From Maricaulis maris_C (lineage in GTDB: Bacteria; Pseudomonadota; Alphaproteobacteria; Caulobacterales; Maricaulaceae), in the NCBI RefSeq assembly GCF_049116555.1, contig NZ_JAGDYT010000001.1, positions 744,001 through 808,000 on the forward strand: a stretch of DNA of 64,000 nucleotides, given 5' to 3'. Within the stretch, counting starts at the first letter, position 1. Each line of letters opens with the position of its first letter. A program made the position numbers and the translations under genes. Below the pieces are notes generated by a model, which was not told where the DNA came from, ran no database searches, and saw nothing but the letters and a program-made list of their open reading frames with translations. Shown piece after piece: positions 32,346 through 41,876 of this stretch.

Positions 32346-32747
32346 ATGGCGAGACGTGCAAGCCGCGTGAATACCGATGAGGAAGATGTCGAGCTGAACA
32401 TGACGCCCATGCTGGACGTCGTCTTCATCCTCCTGATCTTCTTCATCGTGACCTCCGTCTTCATCAAGGAGCCGGGTGTGGACACTGTCCGTCCCGACGC
32501 CGTGACCGAAGATGACGAGAACCCCTCCATGCTCGTGGCCGTGACGGCCGAGAACGAGGTATGGGTCAATCGTCGGGTCTATGAGATGAACGAACTCCGC
32601 GGGATCATCGAGCAGTTGCTGCAAGAGAATCCCAAGGGTCGTGCCATGATCCAGGGTGATGAAGGTGCCAATATCGGTCTGATCCTCGACGTCCAGGAGC
32701 TCCTGTCGGAGATGGACGTTGAAGTGAAGATTTCGACGTTGCAGTAG
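32346..32747 (+). CDS. exbD: ExbD-type subunit, second copy
   Basis: A 133-aa protein with the same NMTPMLD helix start (Asp24, VVFILLIFFIVTSVFI) and a periplasmic domain ending in ISTLQ. It begins 2 bp after the first ExbD stop, behind GGGAGGTAG. Sequence identity between the two is concentrated in the membrane helix, so they are old paralogues or co-evolved partners rather than a recent duplication. Confidence 0.92.
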   Translation: MARRASRVNTDEEDVELNMTPMLDVVFILLIFFIVTSVFIKEPGVDTVRPDAVTEDDENPSMLVAVTAENEVWVNRRVYEMNELRGIIEQLLQENPKGRAMIQGDEGANIGLILDVQELLSEMDVEVKISTLQ

Positions 32748-32761
32748 CGAGAGGAAAGAAA

Positions 32762-33382
32762 ATGGGTAATTTCATTCGTCTCGTTATCGGCGTTCCGGTT
32801 GCGGCGATCATCACAGTCTTTCTCTTCGTGCTGATGCAGCGCCTGATCTCGGTTGACGAGGTCATTCAGGAGGAGAGTGTCGAGGATCGTCAGTTCTCGA
32901 TTAATGATGAAGTGGCAGAGGTGGAAGCCCGTCGCCGCGACACCACGATCGATGACGTGCAACAGGTCGACCCGCCGCCCCCGCCGCCTCAGATCGAGCG
33001 GCAGCGTGCGGAGCAGCCGTCCGAAGGTCTCGCCACCGTCATGGGTGCGATTCCGGACTTCGAGGCCCCGCGCCTGGACTCCAACAATGTGAACTTTTCG
33101 GTCTCTGACCGCGATGCTCAGCCATTGGTCCGGATCCAGCCGCAATATCCGCTTCGCGCCCAGGAACGTGGGATCGAAGGGAGTTGTTGGGTTCGCTTCG
33201 ACGTGACTCCTGACGGCACGCCGACCAATATCGACATCTTCCGGTGCGACAGCTCATTCTTCGAGCGTGAGTCAATCCGGGCCGTCGAGCGCTGGCGCTA
33301 TAACCCGAAAGTCGAGAACGGTATTCCCGTCTCGCGTACGGGTGTGGAAACGCGCTTCGACTTCGTGTTTGGCGACGACTGA
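32762..33382 (+). CDS. tonB: TonB energy-transducing protein, first copy
   Basis: A 206-aa protein. The N-terminal membrane helix is LVIGVPVAAIITVFLFVLM, then comes a Pro-rich spacer (DPPPPPPQ) and a C-terminal TonB domain (from about 110) with IQPQYPLRAQERGIEGSCW, VTPDGTPTNI and AVERWRYNPKVENG. Cysteines in GSCW and FRCDSS are placed to form a disulfide that is also present in the second TonB at 36986. The short spacer is typical of TonB2-class proteins. Confidence 0.93.
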   Translation: MGNFIRLVIGVPVAAIITVFLFVLMQRLISVDEVIQEESVEDRQFSINDEVAEVEARRRDTTIDDVQQVDPPPPPPQIERQRAEQPSEGLATVMGAIPDFEAPRLDSNNVNFSVSDRDAQPLVRIQPQYPLRAQERGIEGSCWVRFDVTPDGTPTNIDIFRCDSSFFERESIRAVERWRYNPKVENGIPVSRTGVETRFDFVFGDD

Positions 33383-33525
33383 TCCGTGTGATCCGTGTGC
33401 GGCGGGCCGTCGGTCCGCCGCGCCACACCGGCCGGACGGGATACAGCCAGGATCACCAGGATCCGTATCCCGCGAGTTTTTGAAAAGCCGACCCGGGGAG
33501 TTGGGTTGGTATGAAGGAGCCATCG

Positions 33526-35049
33526 ATGACCCGTTTTTACGGTTTCGATACCAAGGGCCTCATGCGCGGCGTCGCATCACTTGCCCTCGCCGTGTCCATG
33601 GCCGGGGTAATGATGTCGGATGCCGACGCACAGCGCCGTCGCAATAATAATGACGAGGCCGAGTCCGAGCAGAACCAGGCGGAGCGGGTTTTCTCCGCTG
33701 CGATTGGTCAGATCGTTCTTGAAGCCCAGACCCAGCAGGCCGCCGAGCTGTTCGCTGATTCGATCGTCACGCTGAACCGTGCGCTCGGCAATGCCGCGAT
33801 CAACCCGTATGAGCGCTCGATTGCGCTGCAAATGCGGGGGCGGTCCTACTATGAGACCGACCAGGTCATGCCGGCGATCCGTGACTGGGAAGCCGCGATT
33901 GCATCCGGCGGCATGCTGCCGAACGAAACGACCGATCTGCGCATCAATATCGGCCAGCTCTATATCGCCGAGGGTGATTATGCCCGGGGCATTTCGGCAC
34001 TGGAACAGGCCGTGGCCCAGGCCGGTGAGGACGTCCTCAATGTCCGCGTCATAAAGATGCTGGCCCAGGCCTATGCCCAGGCCGAGCGCTATCGTGAAGG
34101 TCTGCCGTGGGCGGAGCGTTTCTGGGCGGAACATCCGCGTGCCGATCGCGTGCGCGGTGATTACTCGCTGATGCTGTTCTACTACCAGCAGCTCGAGCGC
34201 GTTCCGGACCAGTTCCGTATCATTGAAGAAATGGTGCAGCGCTGGCCGACCGAGAAGAATAACTGGCGCTCCTACGCCTCTCTCCTGGCCCAGACCGGCC
34301 GCGAGCAGGATGCGTTTGAAGCCAACAAGATCATGTATATCAACGGCATGTTCACCGAGAGCCGTGAGATCGTGGCGCTGGCCCAGTATTATTCCTACTA
34401 TGAGTATCCCTATCGCGGTGCTGTCGTGCTTGAGCGCGAGCTCAATGCCGGCGTCGTCGAGCGGACCCGCAATAACCTCAACCTCCTGGCCAATATGTGG
34501 CGCCAGGCGCGTGAGTGGGAGCGGGCCATTCCGGTCCTGCGTCAGCTGGCTCAGCTGACCGGTGACGGGGATGATTATCTCAAACTGGCCGAAGCGCTGT
34601 GGCAGCGTCGTGAACTCGATGATGCCGAAGATGCCTTCACCGAAGCGCTGAACCGGGGCGGTCTTGATCGTCCGGGTGATGCGTGGACGCTGCTGGGCAA
34701 TGTGCGGGCCGAGCTCGGTCGCGAAGAATCGGCGATCGCTGCCTTCCGTGAAGGCGCGCGTTATCCGTATTCGCGGTCCACGGCGAATGGCTGGGCGACC
34801 TTCATCACCAACCGTCAGCGGGCTGCCCGTGAGCGGATCGAGATCCGCGAGCGCGTCCGTCAGGACGAGTGCCGTTTCTCGGTCGGTGACCTGATGGAAA
34901 CAGCCATCCTGCTGGGTGATGTCGATGATAATGGTCGCATCATCGTCGATGTGCCGGATCGCTGTGACGACCTGTACAACCAGTACGGTGAAGAGCGCAG
35001 TTCCGTTGCCGAGGCTGATGCCGCAGACGAAGCGTCTGACGCCGGCTGA
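33526..35049 (+). CDS. Periplasmic TPR-repeat protein of TonB cluster, first copy
   Basis: A 507-aa exported protein: signal peptide ending near SDADA, an Asn/Arg/Glu linker, then helical tetratricopeptide-like repeats across most of the chain (for example AIRDWEAAIASGGMLPNETTDLRINIGQLYIAEGDYARGISALEQAV and DAEDAFTEALNRGGLDRPGDAWTLLGNV, each read in part). TPR proteins accompany TonB2 clusters and may bridge to receptors. The ATG at 33526 has AAGGAG six bases upstream, which rules against the ATG at 33511. A strong terminator follows. Confidence 0.85.
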   Translation: MTRFYGFDTKGLMRGVASLALAVSMAGVMMSDADAQRRRNNNDEAESEQNQAERVFSAAIGQIVLEAQTQQAAELFADSIVTLNRALGNAAINPYERSIALQMRGRSYYETDQVMPAIRDWEAAIASGGMLPNETTDLRINIGQLYIAEGDYARGISALEQAVAQAGEDVLNVRVIKMLAQAYAQAERYREGLPWAERFWAEHPRADRVRGDYSLMLFYYQQLERVPDQFRIIEEMVQRWPTEKNNWRSYASLLAQTGREQDAFEANKIMYINGMFTESREIVALAQYYSYYEYPYRGAVVLERELNAGVVERTRNNLNLLANMWRQAREWERAIPVLRQLAQLTGDGDDYLKLAEALWQRRELDDAEDAFTEALNRGGLDRPGDAWTLLGNVRAELGREESAIAAFREGARYPYSRSTANGWATFITNRQRAARERIEIRERVRQDECRFSVGDLMETAILLGDVDDNGRIIVDVPDRCDDLYNQYGEERSSVAEADAADEASDAG

Positions 35050-35076
35050 TTGCCGCGTTCGAACGACACATGATCA

Positions 35077-35107
35077 ACGCCCCGGCTGGTTCAGCCGGGG
35101 CGTTTTT
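35077..35107 (+). terminator. Strong intrinsic terminator splitting the TonB cluster
   Basis: An 11-bp perfect stem (35077-35087 with 35093-35103) with a 5-nt loop is followed by TTTTT. It lies 27 bp after the first TPR gene, so the second TPR and TonB genes need their own promoter in 35108-35261. Confidence 0.95.
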
Positions 35108-35261
35108 CGTCAGGGCGGGGACCGCGTCACCCGCCCCGGTCGGCTTTGCCCCAAAGACAACCCCAAATCGCCACAATCCCGCCGCCATGGCCGCCGAAGC
35201 TTTCATTACATGACGGTAATGCCGGGCTGGGGAGTTCGCGTCATGTTTTGGGGAGATGATC

Positions 35262-36737
35262 ATGGACAGGATTACGCATCCGGCACGTGGCGCCGGTCAT
35301 CACTTTGTGGCCATTGCCGCGCTGGCGGTCAGCATTGCGCTTGTTGCCGGCTTGGCCACCGTCGCACCCGCCCGGGCGGCGCAAGACCGGGAACGGGCCG
35401 AGCAGACACTCTCGCCCGCGCTCGGTGAACGATTGCTGGAATTGTTGGAGATGGAAGAAAATGGCGCCTGGCTCGAGGTCGAGGCCGGGTATACGCGCTT
35501 GATCGAAGAGCGTGCATTGACGCCCTATGAGCGCGCCGTCCTGCTGCGCCAGCGCGGACGAGCCCGCTATGAACTGGAGCGGCTCGACGCCGCGATCGGC
35601 GATTGGCGCTCGGTCATCGCGCTCGCCGTCCTGCCCGATGAGGATGCCAATGCGCTGCGGGTCAATACCGGGCAATTGCTGATGGCGGCCGAGGATTTTC
35701 GCGCCGGTATCAATCTCATCGAAGCCGCCATTGATCGCGGAATTCCGTTGACGGTCGACCTCGCCATGCGTCTGGCCCAGGCCCATGGCCGGCTCGACGA
35801 CCACACCGGTGGCCTGCCCTATGCCCGCTCGGCCTTCACCATGGCCGAGACCGAGGGTGGCGCCTCACGCGAGCAGTTTTCCCTCCTGCTCTATTTCTAC
35901 CAGCAGCTCGAGCGGACGCCCGAACAGCTGGGCCTGATGGAGCAGATGGTGACGCGCTGGCCGGCAGAGAAAGCAAACTGGACCAGCTATGCCTCCTTGT
36001 TGGCGCAGGTCGGTCGCGAGACCGACGCGTTCGAGGTCAATCGAATCATGTATCTGAACGGGATGCTCAATTCGAGCCAGGAGCTGGTCCGGCTGGCGCA
36101 ATACTATTCCTATTACGACTACCCCTATGGCGGCGCCGTCATGCTCGAGCGCGAGATCAATGCCGGCCGGGTCGAGGCGGGGACAGCCAATATGCAATTG
36201 CTGGCCAATCTCTGGCGTCATGCCCGCGAATGGGAGCGGGCATTGCCCGTTCTGGAGCGGGTCGCCACCACATCGGGAGCCGGACCTGACTATGAAACCT
36301 ATGGCGAGGCGCTCTTCCAGGCCGGCAATCTCCGCGAAGCCGAGGCCGTCTTCGTCCAGGCCATCAATCGCGGTGGCCTGTCGCGACCCGGGGATACCTG
36401 GACCTATCTTGGCAATGTCCGCGTGGAGATGGATGCGTTCAATGCGGCTGAACAGGCCTTCCTGCGAGCCCTGGACTGGGAATACTCCCGCGCCGGTGCC
36501 CAGGGCTGGCTGCAATTCCTCAGCTCGAAACGGCGGATCATCCGGCAGGGCGCGGAGCTTGAACGGATCATCACCATTGAGAGCTGCGAACTCGCCATTC
36601 AGCGTGCCCGGCTTCAGGTGGTCGTGTCCGAGGATGAGTATGACAGCGAGGGGCAGCGCGTGCTCGATCTGCCGGACATGTGCGAGCCCTGGTTCGACAC
36701 CCATGGCCACCGCCTGCCCGAGTCCGAGCGGACCTGA
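35262..36737 (+). CDS. Periplasmic TPR-repeat protein, second copy
   Basis: A 491-aa exported protein: signal peptide (HFVAIAALAVSIALVAGLATV, cleavage near ARA), then TPR-like helices. It is paralogous to the protein at 33526 over its whole length; shared blocks include LTPYERAVLLRQRGRARYE against NPYERSIALQMRGRSYYE, and NRGGLxRPGDxWTxLGNVR. GGGGAGA precedes the ATG at 35262 (an ATG at 35256 is two codons earlier). It is separated from the first cluster by a terminator and followed by a second TonB after 248 bp. Confidence 0.83.
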   Translation: MDRITHPARGAGHHFVAIAALAVSIALVAGLATVAPARAAQDRERAEQTLSPALGERLLELLEMEENGAWLEVEAGYTRLIEERALTPYERAVLLRQRGRARYELERLDAAIGDWRSVIALAVLPDEDANALRVNTGQLLMAAEDFRAGINLIEAAIDRGIPLTVDLAMRLAQAHGRLDDHTGGLPYARSAFTMAETEGGASREQFSLLLYFYQQLERTPEQLGLMEQMVTRWPAEKANWTSYASLLAQVGRETDAFEVNRIMYLNGMLNSSQELVRLAQYYSYYDYPYGGAVMLEREINAGRVEAGTANMQLLANLWRHAREWERALPVLERVATTSGAGPDYETYGEALFQAGNLREAEAVFVQAINRGGLSRPGDTWTYLGNVRVEMDAFNAAEQAFLRALDWEYSRAGAQGWLQFLSSKRRIIRQGAELERIITIESCELAIQRARLQVVVSEDEYDSEGQRVLDLPDMCEPWFDTHGHRLPESERT

Positions 36738-36985
36738 CAACGGATCTGAACGCGCATGACGTCCGGGCGCCCGTACAATTCCCCGCAATCGCCCCATTTG
36801 ACCGCGATTGCGCCGCGCTTTGGCCCCGGCCCGGGGGCCAGGCTGATTGTGCGGCCCGTCCTCGTGTTGTGAGGCGGGTCGCACCGGCCAACCCGGCGCC
36901 GGTGAACGGTGCCGGGCCCCTGGCCGGATTTCGGGGCATTCCTCTGTGAGGCCATGCAGAACTCGCCCGTGGGGAGGCTTGTTCA

Positions 36986-37603
36986 ATGACAGCCATAGTC
37001 CAGAATTTACGTACACCGATCGTGCTGCCGGTCGCGGCAGCAATCACCGTCGGTCTTTTCCTGATGATGCGGGAGATGATTGATGTGGGGCCGGTTGAAC
37101 CGGTCGTCGCGACCGAGCGACCGGCCTATGCGATCAATGTCGAGGTGGATCCGATCGACCCGGACCCGCGGATCGACATTACAGCGATCCCGCCAGTTGA
37201 GCCGCCGCCGCCGGTCCAGCGTCTGCCGGTGGATAGGAGTGCGCCTGCCAATCCTGGCGACGGGGTGACCTACGGATTGCCGCCGGTTGATCCGCCCGAG
37301 TTGAGCAATAATGAGGGCCTGGTACAGGTAAACCGCAACCCGGTTCCGATTGTCCGCATCCAGCCGGTTTTCCCGGCCGTTGAAGCTTCGCGCGGCAATT
37401 CGGGCAGCTGCACGGTGATGTTCGATATCACGCCGCAGGGCACGACGACCAATATCCGCCCGGTCGCCTGTGACAGCCGGGCCTTCGAGCAGGCCACGCT
37501 GAATGCGGTCAGCCGCTGGCGCTACAATCCGCAGGTCCAGGATGGCGAACCCATTCTCTTCCGCGGCGCCACAACGAGGCTCGACTACCAACTCAACGGC
37601 TAG
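36986..37603 (+). CDS. tonB: TonB energy-transducing protein, second copy
   Basis: A 205-aa protein with an N-terminal helix (IVLPVAAAITVGLFLMM), a short Pro-rich spacer (PPVEPPPPVQRLP) and a C-terminal TonB domain containing IQPVFPAVEASRGNSGSCTV, ITPQGTTTNI and AVSRWRYNPQVQDG. It aligns with the first TonB, including the cysteine pair. The spacer is short for spanning the periplasm. GGGGAGG is the ribosome site. It could serve different receptors, or pair with the second TPR protein. Confidence 0.92.
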   Translation: MTAIVQNLRTPIVLPVAAAITVGLFLMMREMIDVGPVEPVVATERPAYAINVEVDPIDPDPRIDITAIPPVEPPPPVQRLPVDRSAPANPGDGVTYGLPPVDPPELSNNEGLVQVNRNPVPIVRIQPVFPAVEASRGNSGSCTVMFDITPQGTTTNIRPVACDSRAFEQATLNAVSRWRYNPQVQDGEPILFRGATTRLDYQLNG

Positions 37604-37614
37604 GGTGCAGGAGT

Positions 37615-37638
37615 GAGGCGGCACAGGTGTGCCGCCTC
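37615..37638 (+). terminator. Perfect 10-bp hairpin after the second tonB
   Basis: GAGGCGGCAC and GTGCCGCCTC pair perfectly around AGGT, 11 bp after the stop. There is no T-run, so it may be a weak terminator or an RNA-stabilising 3' end. A dispersed half-element GTCATCCC lies at 37653. Confidence 0.6.
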
Positions 37639-37691
37639 TCACGCCATGCCTTGTCATCCCTGATGGACGCCCCGCGTAGGCGCGGCAAGAA

Positions 37692-37721
37692 AAAGGCCCG
37701 GATCAATCGATCCGGGCCTTT
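37692..37721. terminator. Bidirectional terminator between tonB and the oligopeptidase gene
   Basis: A perfect 13-bp stem (37692-37704 with 37709-37721, loop AATC). The minus strand continues with TTCTT after a T-run, the plus strand with TGTATT. It ends both convergent units. Confidence 0.92.
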
Positions 37722-37743
37722 GTATTCGACTCAAACGCAGCGA

Positions 37744-40011
37744 CTACTCCGCCGCGATGGCTTCCACTTCACTGTCAGCCAGGCCGACCGTCATCAGGGC
37801 GAAGGCCCAGTTGAGGGCGGTCTCGCGCAGGCTGTCAAAGCGGCCCGAGGCGCCGCCATGGCCGGCCCCCATATTCATCTTCAGCAGGGTGAGGCCGTCA
37901 TCGGTCCGGCGATCCCGCAGGCGTGCGACGTATTTGGTCGGCTCCCAATAGGTGACGCGCGGATCGGTGAGCCCCCCCGTGGCGAGGACGTGGGGATAGG
38001 CCATGTCCTGGATCTGGTCGTAGGGCGAGTACTCGATCATCGTCTGATAATCTTCCGCGCTCTCGATCGGATTGCCCCATTCCGGCCATTCCGGCGGGGT
38101 CAGGGGCAGTTCCGGGTCCGACATGGTGTTGATCACGTCGACGAAGGGAACCGCCGCAATGGCGCCGGCAAACAGGTCGGGCTGGAGGTTGATCGCCGCA
38201 CCGACGAGCAGGCCGCCGGCTGAACCGCCATAGGCAACAATCTGGCCGCGCGAGGTGTAGCCGAGCTCTGCCAGGGCCTCCCCCGAGGACACAAAGTCAC
38301 GGAAGGTGTTGATCTTGTTTTCCAGCTTGCCGTCCAGATACCACTGATAGCCATTGGCCATGCCGCCACGGATATGGGCGGTAGCATAGACCATGCCGCG
38401 ATCCACCAGCGAGAGCGGGGTGACGCGGAAGGAGGCCGGGATGGTGATGCCGTAGGAGCCATAGCCATACAGCATCAGCGGCGCGCTGCCATCAATCGGC
38501 GTATCGCGGTGGTGAAGGATGGTGACCGGGATCTGCGCTCCGTCATGGGCCTCGGCCATGATGCGGCGAACGACATAATCTTCCGGATTGTGACCGGATG
38601 GCACTTCCTGACGCTTCAGCAGGGTGCGGTCCTGGCTGCGCAGATTGTAGTCATACGTTTCTTCCGGCGTGGACGGGCTCTCATAGGAGAAGCGCAGCAC
38701 ATCGGTCGCGAACTCGTAACCGGCCGAGGCGCCCAGTGAATAGGCCTCCTCGTCGAAGTCGATATTATACTCTTCGCCAGTGGCATACTCGTGCACGACA
38801 ATGCGCGGCAGGGCGTTCTCGCGCTCGACGCGAACCTGCCAGTCGGCAAAGCCGATGACGCCATTGATCAGCGTGCCCGGACGATGAGGGACAAAGTCCT
38901 CCCAGTTTTCGCGCCCCGGATTGTCGAGTGGAGCCGAGACGATCTTGTAGTCGACGGCCCCGTCCAGATTTGTCCGGAAGTAGAAACGGTCGCTGGCCTC
39001 GGTGAGATAGTATTCGACATCATCCTCGCGGGCCGCGATCAGCACCGGGTCGGCGGTCGGGTCATTGGCGTCGAGAAGGCGGATCTCGTTCGAGGTATGC
39101 CCGCCGGCATTGATGACGATGTGATTATTATTGTCGCTCAGGCCGACCGAGACGAAATAGCCGTCATCGGGCTCTTCATAGATCAGCTCGGACGCACCGC
39201 CATTGGCGGGCTGGCGATAGACGCGCTTGGAACGGCCATTATCGTCGCGCCAGACCCAGTACAGCGTAGCGCTGTCATTGGCCCAGGTGAAATCACCGGA
39301 GCTCTCATCGGTCAGGGTTGCGACGATGGCACCGGAGGCCACGTCCTTGACCCGGATCTCGTAATACTCGGAACCGCGCACATCGACCCCGAAGGCGACA
39401 TAGCGATGGTCCGGGGAGTGCTCCATGGTGGAAAAGTCGAGATAGTCGAAATCGGCCGCCTCGGCGTCGCCATCAACGAGGATTTCCTCCTCGCCGACCA
39501 GGTCGCCGGTTTCCGGGTCGACCGCACGACGCGAGAAGACCGGATACTGGCCGCCCTCGCGATAGCGCGTGAAATAGGCATAGTCGCCATCGCGCTCGGG
39601 CACCGAGCTGTCGTCTTCCTTGATGCGACCACGGATCTCCTGGAAGATTCGCTCCTGCAGCGCCTCGGTCGGTGCCATGACGGCGTCGAGATAGGCGTTC
39701 TCCGCGTCCAGCAGCTCGCGGACATCGCTGTCCAGGACGTCCGGCTCGCGCATGACCTGCTGCCAGTTCTCGTCCTTGATCCACTGATATTCGTCGATCC
39801 GGGTGAAGCCGACCTGTTCGATGGTGACCGGACGCTGCTCGGCGCGCGGCGCTTCCAGGCCCTGGGCCCGCGTGATCAGTGCGCCGTGGGTGTCGACGGT
39901 GGGGGTGGCGGCCGGATTGTCGGACGTCATGTCAGTCTCCTGGCTGCAGGCGACGAGTGCGAGACCGGCAAGTCCCACCCCCATTCGCCTGGCAAGCGGC
40001 AAATAACGCAT
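37744..40011 (-). CDS. ptrB: Oligopeptidase B-like S9 peptidase, predicted lipoprotein
   Basis: A 755-aa S9A prolyl-oligopeptidase fold enzyme: beta-propeller (roughly residues 120-470) and alpha/beta hydrolase domain with triad Ser597 (GGSAGG), Asp683 (GGLTDPRV) and His718 (GAGHGG). The spacing between these residues matches that in E. coli oligopeptidase B, which cleaves after Arg/Lys in small peptides. Unlike the cytosolic E. coli enzyme, it starts with a signal ending LVAC, a lipobox, so it is probably anchored at the periplasmic side. It may degrade imported peptides. Confidence 0.9.
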   Translation of the reverse strand: MRYLPLARRMGVGLAGLALVACSQETDMTSDNPAATPTVDTHGALITRAQGLEAPRAEQRPVTIEQVGFTRIDEYQWIKDENWQQVMREPDVLDSDVRELLDAENAYLDAVMAPTEALQERIFQEIRGRIKEDDSSVPERDGDYAYFTRYREGGQYPVFSRRAVDPETGDLVGEEEILVDGDAEAADFDYLDFSTMEHSPDHRYVAFGVDVRGSEYYEIRVKDVASGAIVATLTDESSGDFTWANDSATLYWVWRDDNGRSKRVYRQPANGGASELIYEEPDDGYFVSVGLSDNNNHIVINAGGHTSNEIRLLDANDPTADPVLIAAREDDVEYYLTEASDRFYFRTNLDGAVDYKIVSAPLDNPGRENWEDFVPHRPGTLINGVIGFADWQVRVERENALPRIVVHEYATGEEYNIDFDEEAYSLGASAGYEFATDVLRFSYESPSTPEETYDYNLRSQDRTLLKRQEVPSGHNPEDYVVRRIMAEAHDGAQIPVTILHHRDTPIDGSAPLMLYGYGSYGITIPASFRVTPLSLVDRGMVYATAHIRGGMANGYQWYLDGKLENKINTFRDFVSSGEALAELGYTSRGQIVAYGGSAGGLLVGAAINLQPDLFAGAIAAVPFVDVINTMSDPELPLTPPEWPEWGNPIESAEDYQTMIEYSPYDQIQDMAYPHVLATGGLTDPRVTYWEPTKYVARLRDRRTDDGLTLLKMNMGAGHGGASGRFDSLRETALNWAFALMTVGLADSEVEAIAAE

Positions 40012-40034
40012 GTTTATTCCCTCATGTGTGCAGG

Positions 40035-40442
40035 CTAGTTCTCGCCGTCCTCGGGATGGAAGTCCAGCGCGCCGCCATTGGTGCAATAGCGCTGGCCGGT
40101 CGGCTGCGGGCCGTCCGGAAAAACATGGCCGAGATGGGCCCCGCAATTGGCGCAATGGATCTCGGTGCGGGGCAGGCGCAGCTTGTAATCGGTCTTGCTC
40201 TCGACAGTGTCACCGGCGAGCGGCTCCCAGAAGGAGGGCCAGCCGGATCCGCTGTCATACTTGGTGCTGGCAGCGAACAGCGGCACGTCGCACACCTTGC
40301 AGTGATAGGTACCGGCGCGCTTTTCCGCGTTGAAGGGGTGGGTGAAGGCGTGTTCCGTGCCTTCCTCGAAGGCGATGGCATAGGTGTGCGGGTCAAGCTT
40401 GGCCTTCAGGGCCTCGATTTCGGCATCACTCAGTTTCGGCAT
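40035..40442 (-). CDS. msrB: Peptide-methionine (R)-S-oxide reductase
   Basis: A 135-aa MsrB that reduces methionine-R-sulfoxide in damaged proteins. It has two zinc-binding CxxC pairs (Cys48/Cys51 and Cys97/Cys100), the SGSGWPSF substrate motif and catalytic Cys120 in RYCTNGGAL. The residue after the Asn is Gly where many relatives have Ser. No resolving cysteine near residue 63 is seen, so recycling may use another thiol. Cytosolic (no signal). Its start overlaps the end of the MFS gene by 17 nt. Confidence 0.95.
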   Translation of the reverse strand: MPKLSDAEIEALKAKLDPHTYAIAFEEGTEHAFTHPFNAEKRAGTYHCKVCDVPLFAASTKYDSGSGWPSFWEPLAGDTVESKTDYKLRLPRTEIHCANCGAHLGHVFPDGPQPTGQRYCTNGGALDFHPEDGEN

Positions 40443-41706
40443 CTTGGCGCTCCGGCTCGGCTTTGCGGTCCGGGCCGGTGAGCGTATGCGCCGACCCGCG
40501 TCTCACAGACAATATGGGGGTTGTCAGGCAGATGGCTACCAGGACGAGGCCAAGCCCGACCATCGGAATCAGCGCGGACAGGTTCGGTCCCAGCTGTCCG
40601 ACCACGATTCCCATCAGAACCGCGCCCGCCGGCATGCCGCCGAACAGGCCGAGCTGATAGACCGACATGACCCGGGCCAGCTTGTCCGGTGGGGCCTGTT
40701 CCTGGACGACGGAGCGCGACAGCGAGATGGCCACGCCGGCGCCCAGACCCCAGCCGAAGACCAACAGGTAGAGCGACCAGAAGGGCAGGTGGAAATAGAA
40801 GGCGCCGGTGGCCAGGACGGTGACGGCCTGGGCCAGGATGAGAGCGCGTCCCGGCTTCTCGATATGGCCGAATTTCACCAGGGCGACATTGGCGACCAGC
40901 GCGCCGACCCAGAAGGCGACCATCAGGCTGGCAATCTCGGGAAATCCGCCGCCATAGCTCTCGCGGATGATCAGCGGGATCAGGACCAGGAAGGCCCCGC
41001 CGACCACAAGAATGCCCAGAGCGATCATGATCAGCGTCATCGGCATCAGGACGGGCGAGGTGAAGACCGCCTTCACGCCATCGGCGAGGTCGGCCATCGG
41101 ATGGGCGGTGGATGTGTCGCGCTTGGAACCGAGGCGCGGCAGGAAGGCCGCCGAGATGCCGCCAATGCACAATCCCGCTGCCTGCATCAGAAAGAGGGCG
41201 CCGGGCCCGGTATAGGCCGCGAAATATCCCACCGCCATGCCCGCGATCTGGGCGCCGAACTGGACCGCCGAGGCCATCACCACGGCGCGCTGCAACTCGA
41301 TCCCGCCATGTCGGGTCCGGGCCGAGATGCGGACTACCGGATTGATCGCACTGTCGCGCGCCGGCATGACGAAACCGCCAGCCACGCCGATCAGCAGCGC
41401 GAAGCCGACCATGACCCAATAGGTCAGATGGCCGGTCATCAGCATCAGGCCCAGCGCGCCCGCCGAGAGACCGGCGAAGATGTAGAAATAGAAGACGATA
41501 CCGCGCCGGTCCTTGCGCTCGGCCAGCACGCCGGCGAAGGGCAGGAGCAGCATCATCGGCGCCGTCAGTGCCGCCTGGGCCAGGCCCAGCCGCTCCGGGC
41601 TTTCCTGCAGCGTGAAGGTGATGACGCCGGGAAAGAGGGTGGTCTGCAGGCCGAAGCCGAAGAACCAGCCGGCGACGAGTACCAGATAGGCGCCGAATGG
41701 CGGCAT
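40426..41706 (-). CDS. Major facilitator superfamily transporter
   Basis: A 426-aa protein with about 12 hydrophobic segments and the MFS loop motif after helix 2 (GVLAERKDRRGIVFYFY). It resembles the MFS-3/enterobactin-exporter-like group (DUF894). The substrate is unknown. ATG at 41706 is used; a TTG at 41748 would add 14 residues. Overlap of its 3' end with msrB implies coupled translation. Confidence 0.82.
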   Translation of the reverse strand: MPPFGAYLVLVAGWFFGFGLQTTLFPGVITFTLQESPERLGLAQAALTAPMMLLLPFAGVLAERKDRRGIVFYFYIFAGLSAGALGLMLMTGHLTYWVMVGFALLIGVAGGFVMPARDSAINPVVRISARTRHGGIELQRAVVMASAVQFGAQIAGMAVGYFAAYTGPGALFLMQAAGLCIGGISAAFLPRLGSKRDTSTAHPMADLADGVKAVFTSPVLMPMTLIMIALGILVVGGAFLVLIPLIIRESYGGGFPEIASLMVAFWVGALVANVALVKFGHIEKPGRALILAQAVTVLATGAFYFHLPFWSLYLLVFGWGLGAGVAISLSRSVVQEQAPPDKLARVMSVYQLGLFGGMPAGAVLMGIVVGQLGPNLSALIPMVGLGLVLVAICLTTPILSVRRGSAHTLTGPDRKAEPERQDAETE

Positions 41707-41876
41707 GCGGAGCTTGCGATTGCCAGCGAGGGGGCGAAATACGGGCAAGGTGTGACCAGGTCTCTTGCGGACAGGAGGGCATCGGTTTCGTGAACCGGCG
41801 TGATTTGTATTGCGCCTTGTCTAGCAACATGTTCGCTTTAAGCAAATCAGTCCTTTTCAGAAGCGAGTCGTCGATC

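Noticed and set aside
37615..37638. Second tonB hairpin as a strong terminator
   Set aside because: The stem is perfect but no T-run follows; the convincing terminator is the 13-bp stem at 37692-37721.
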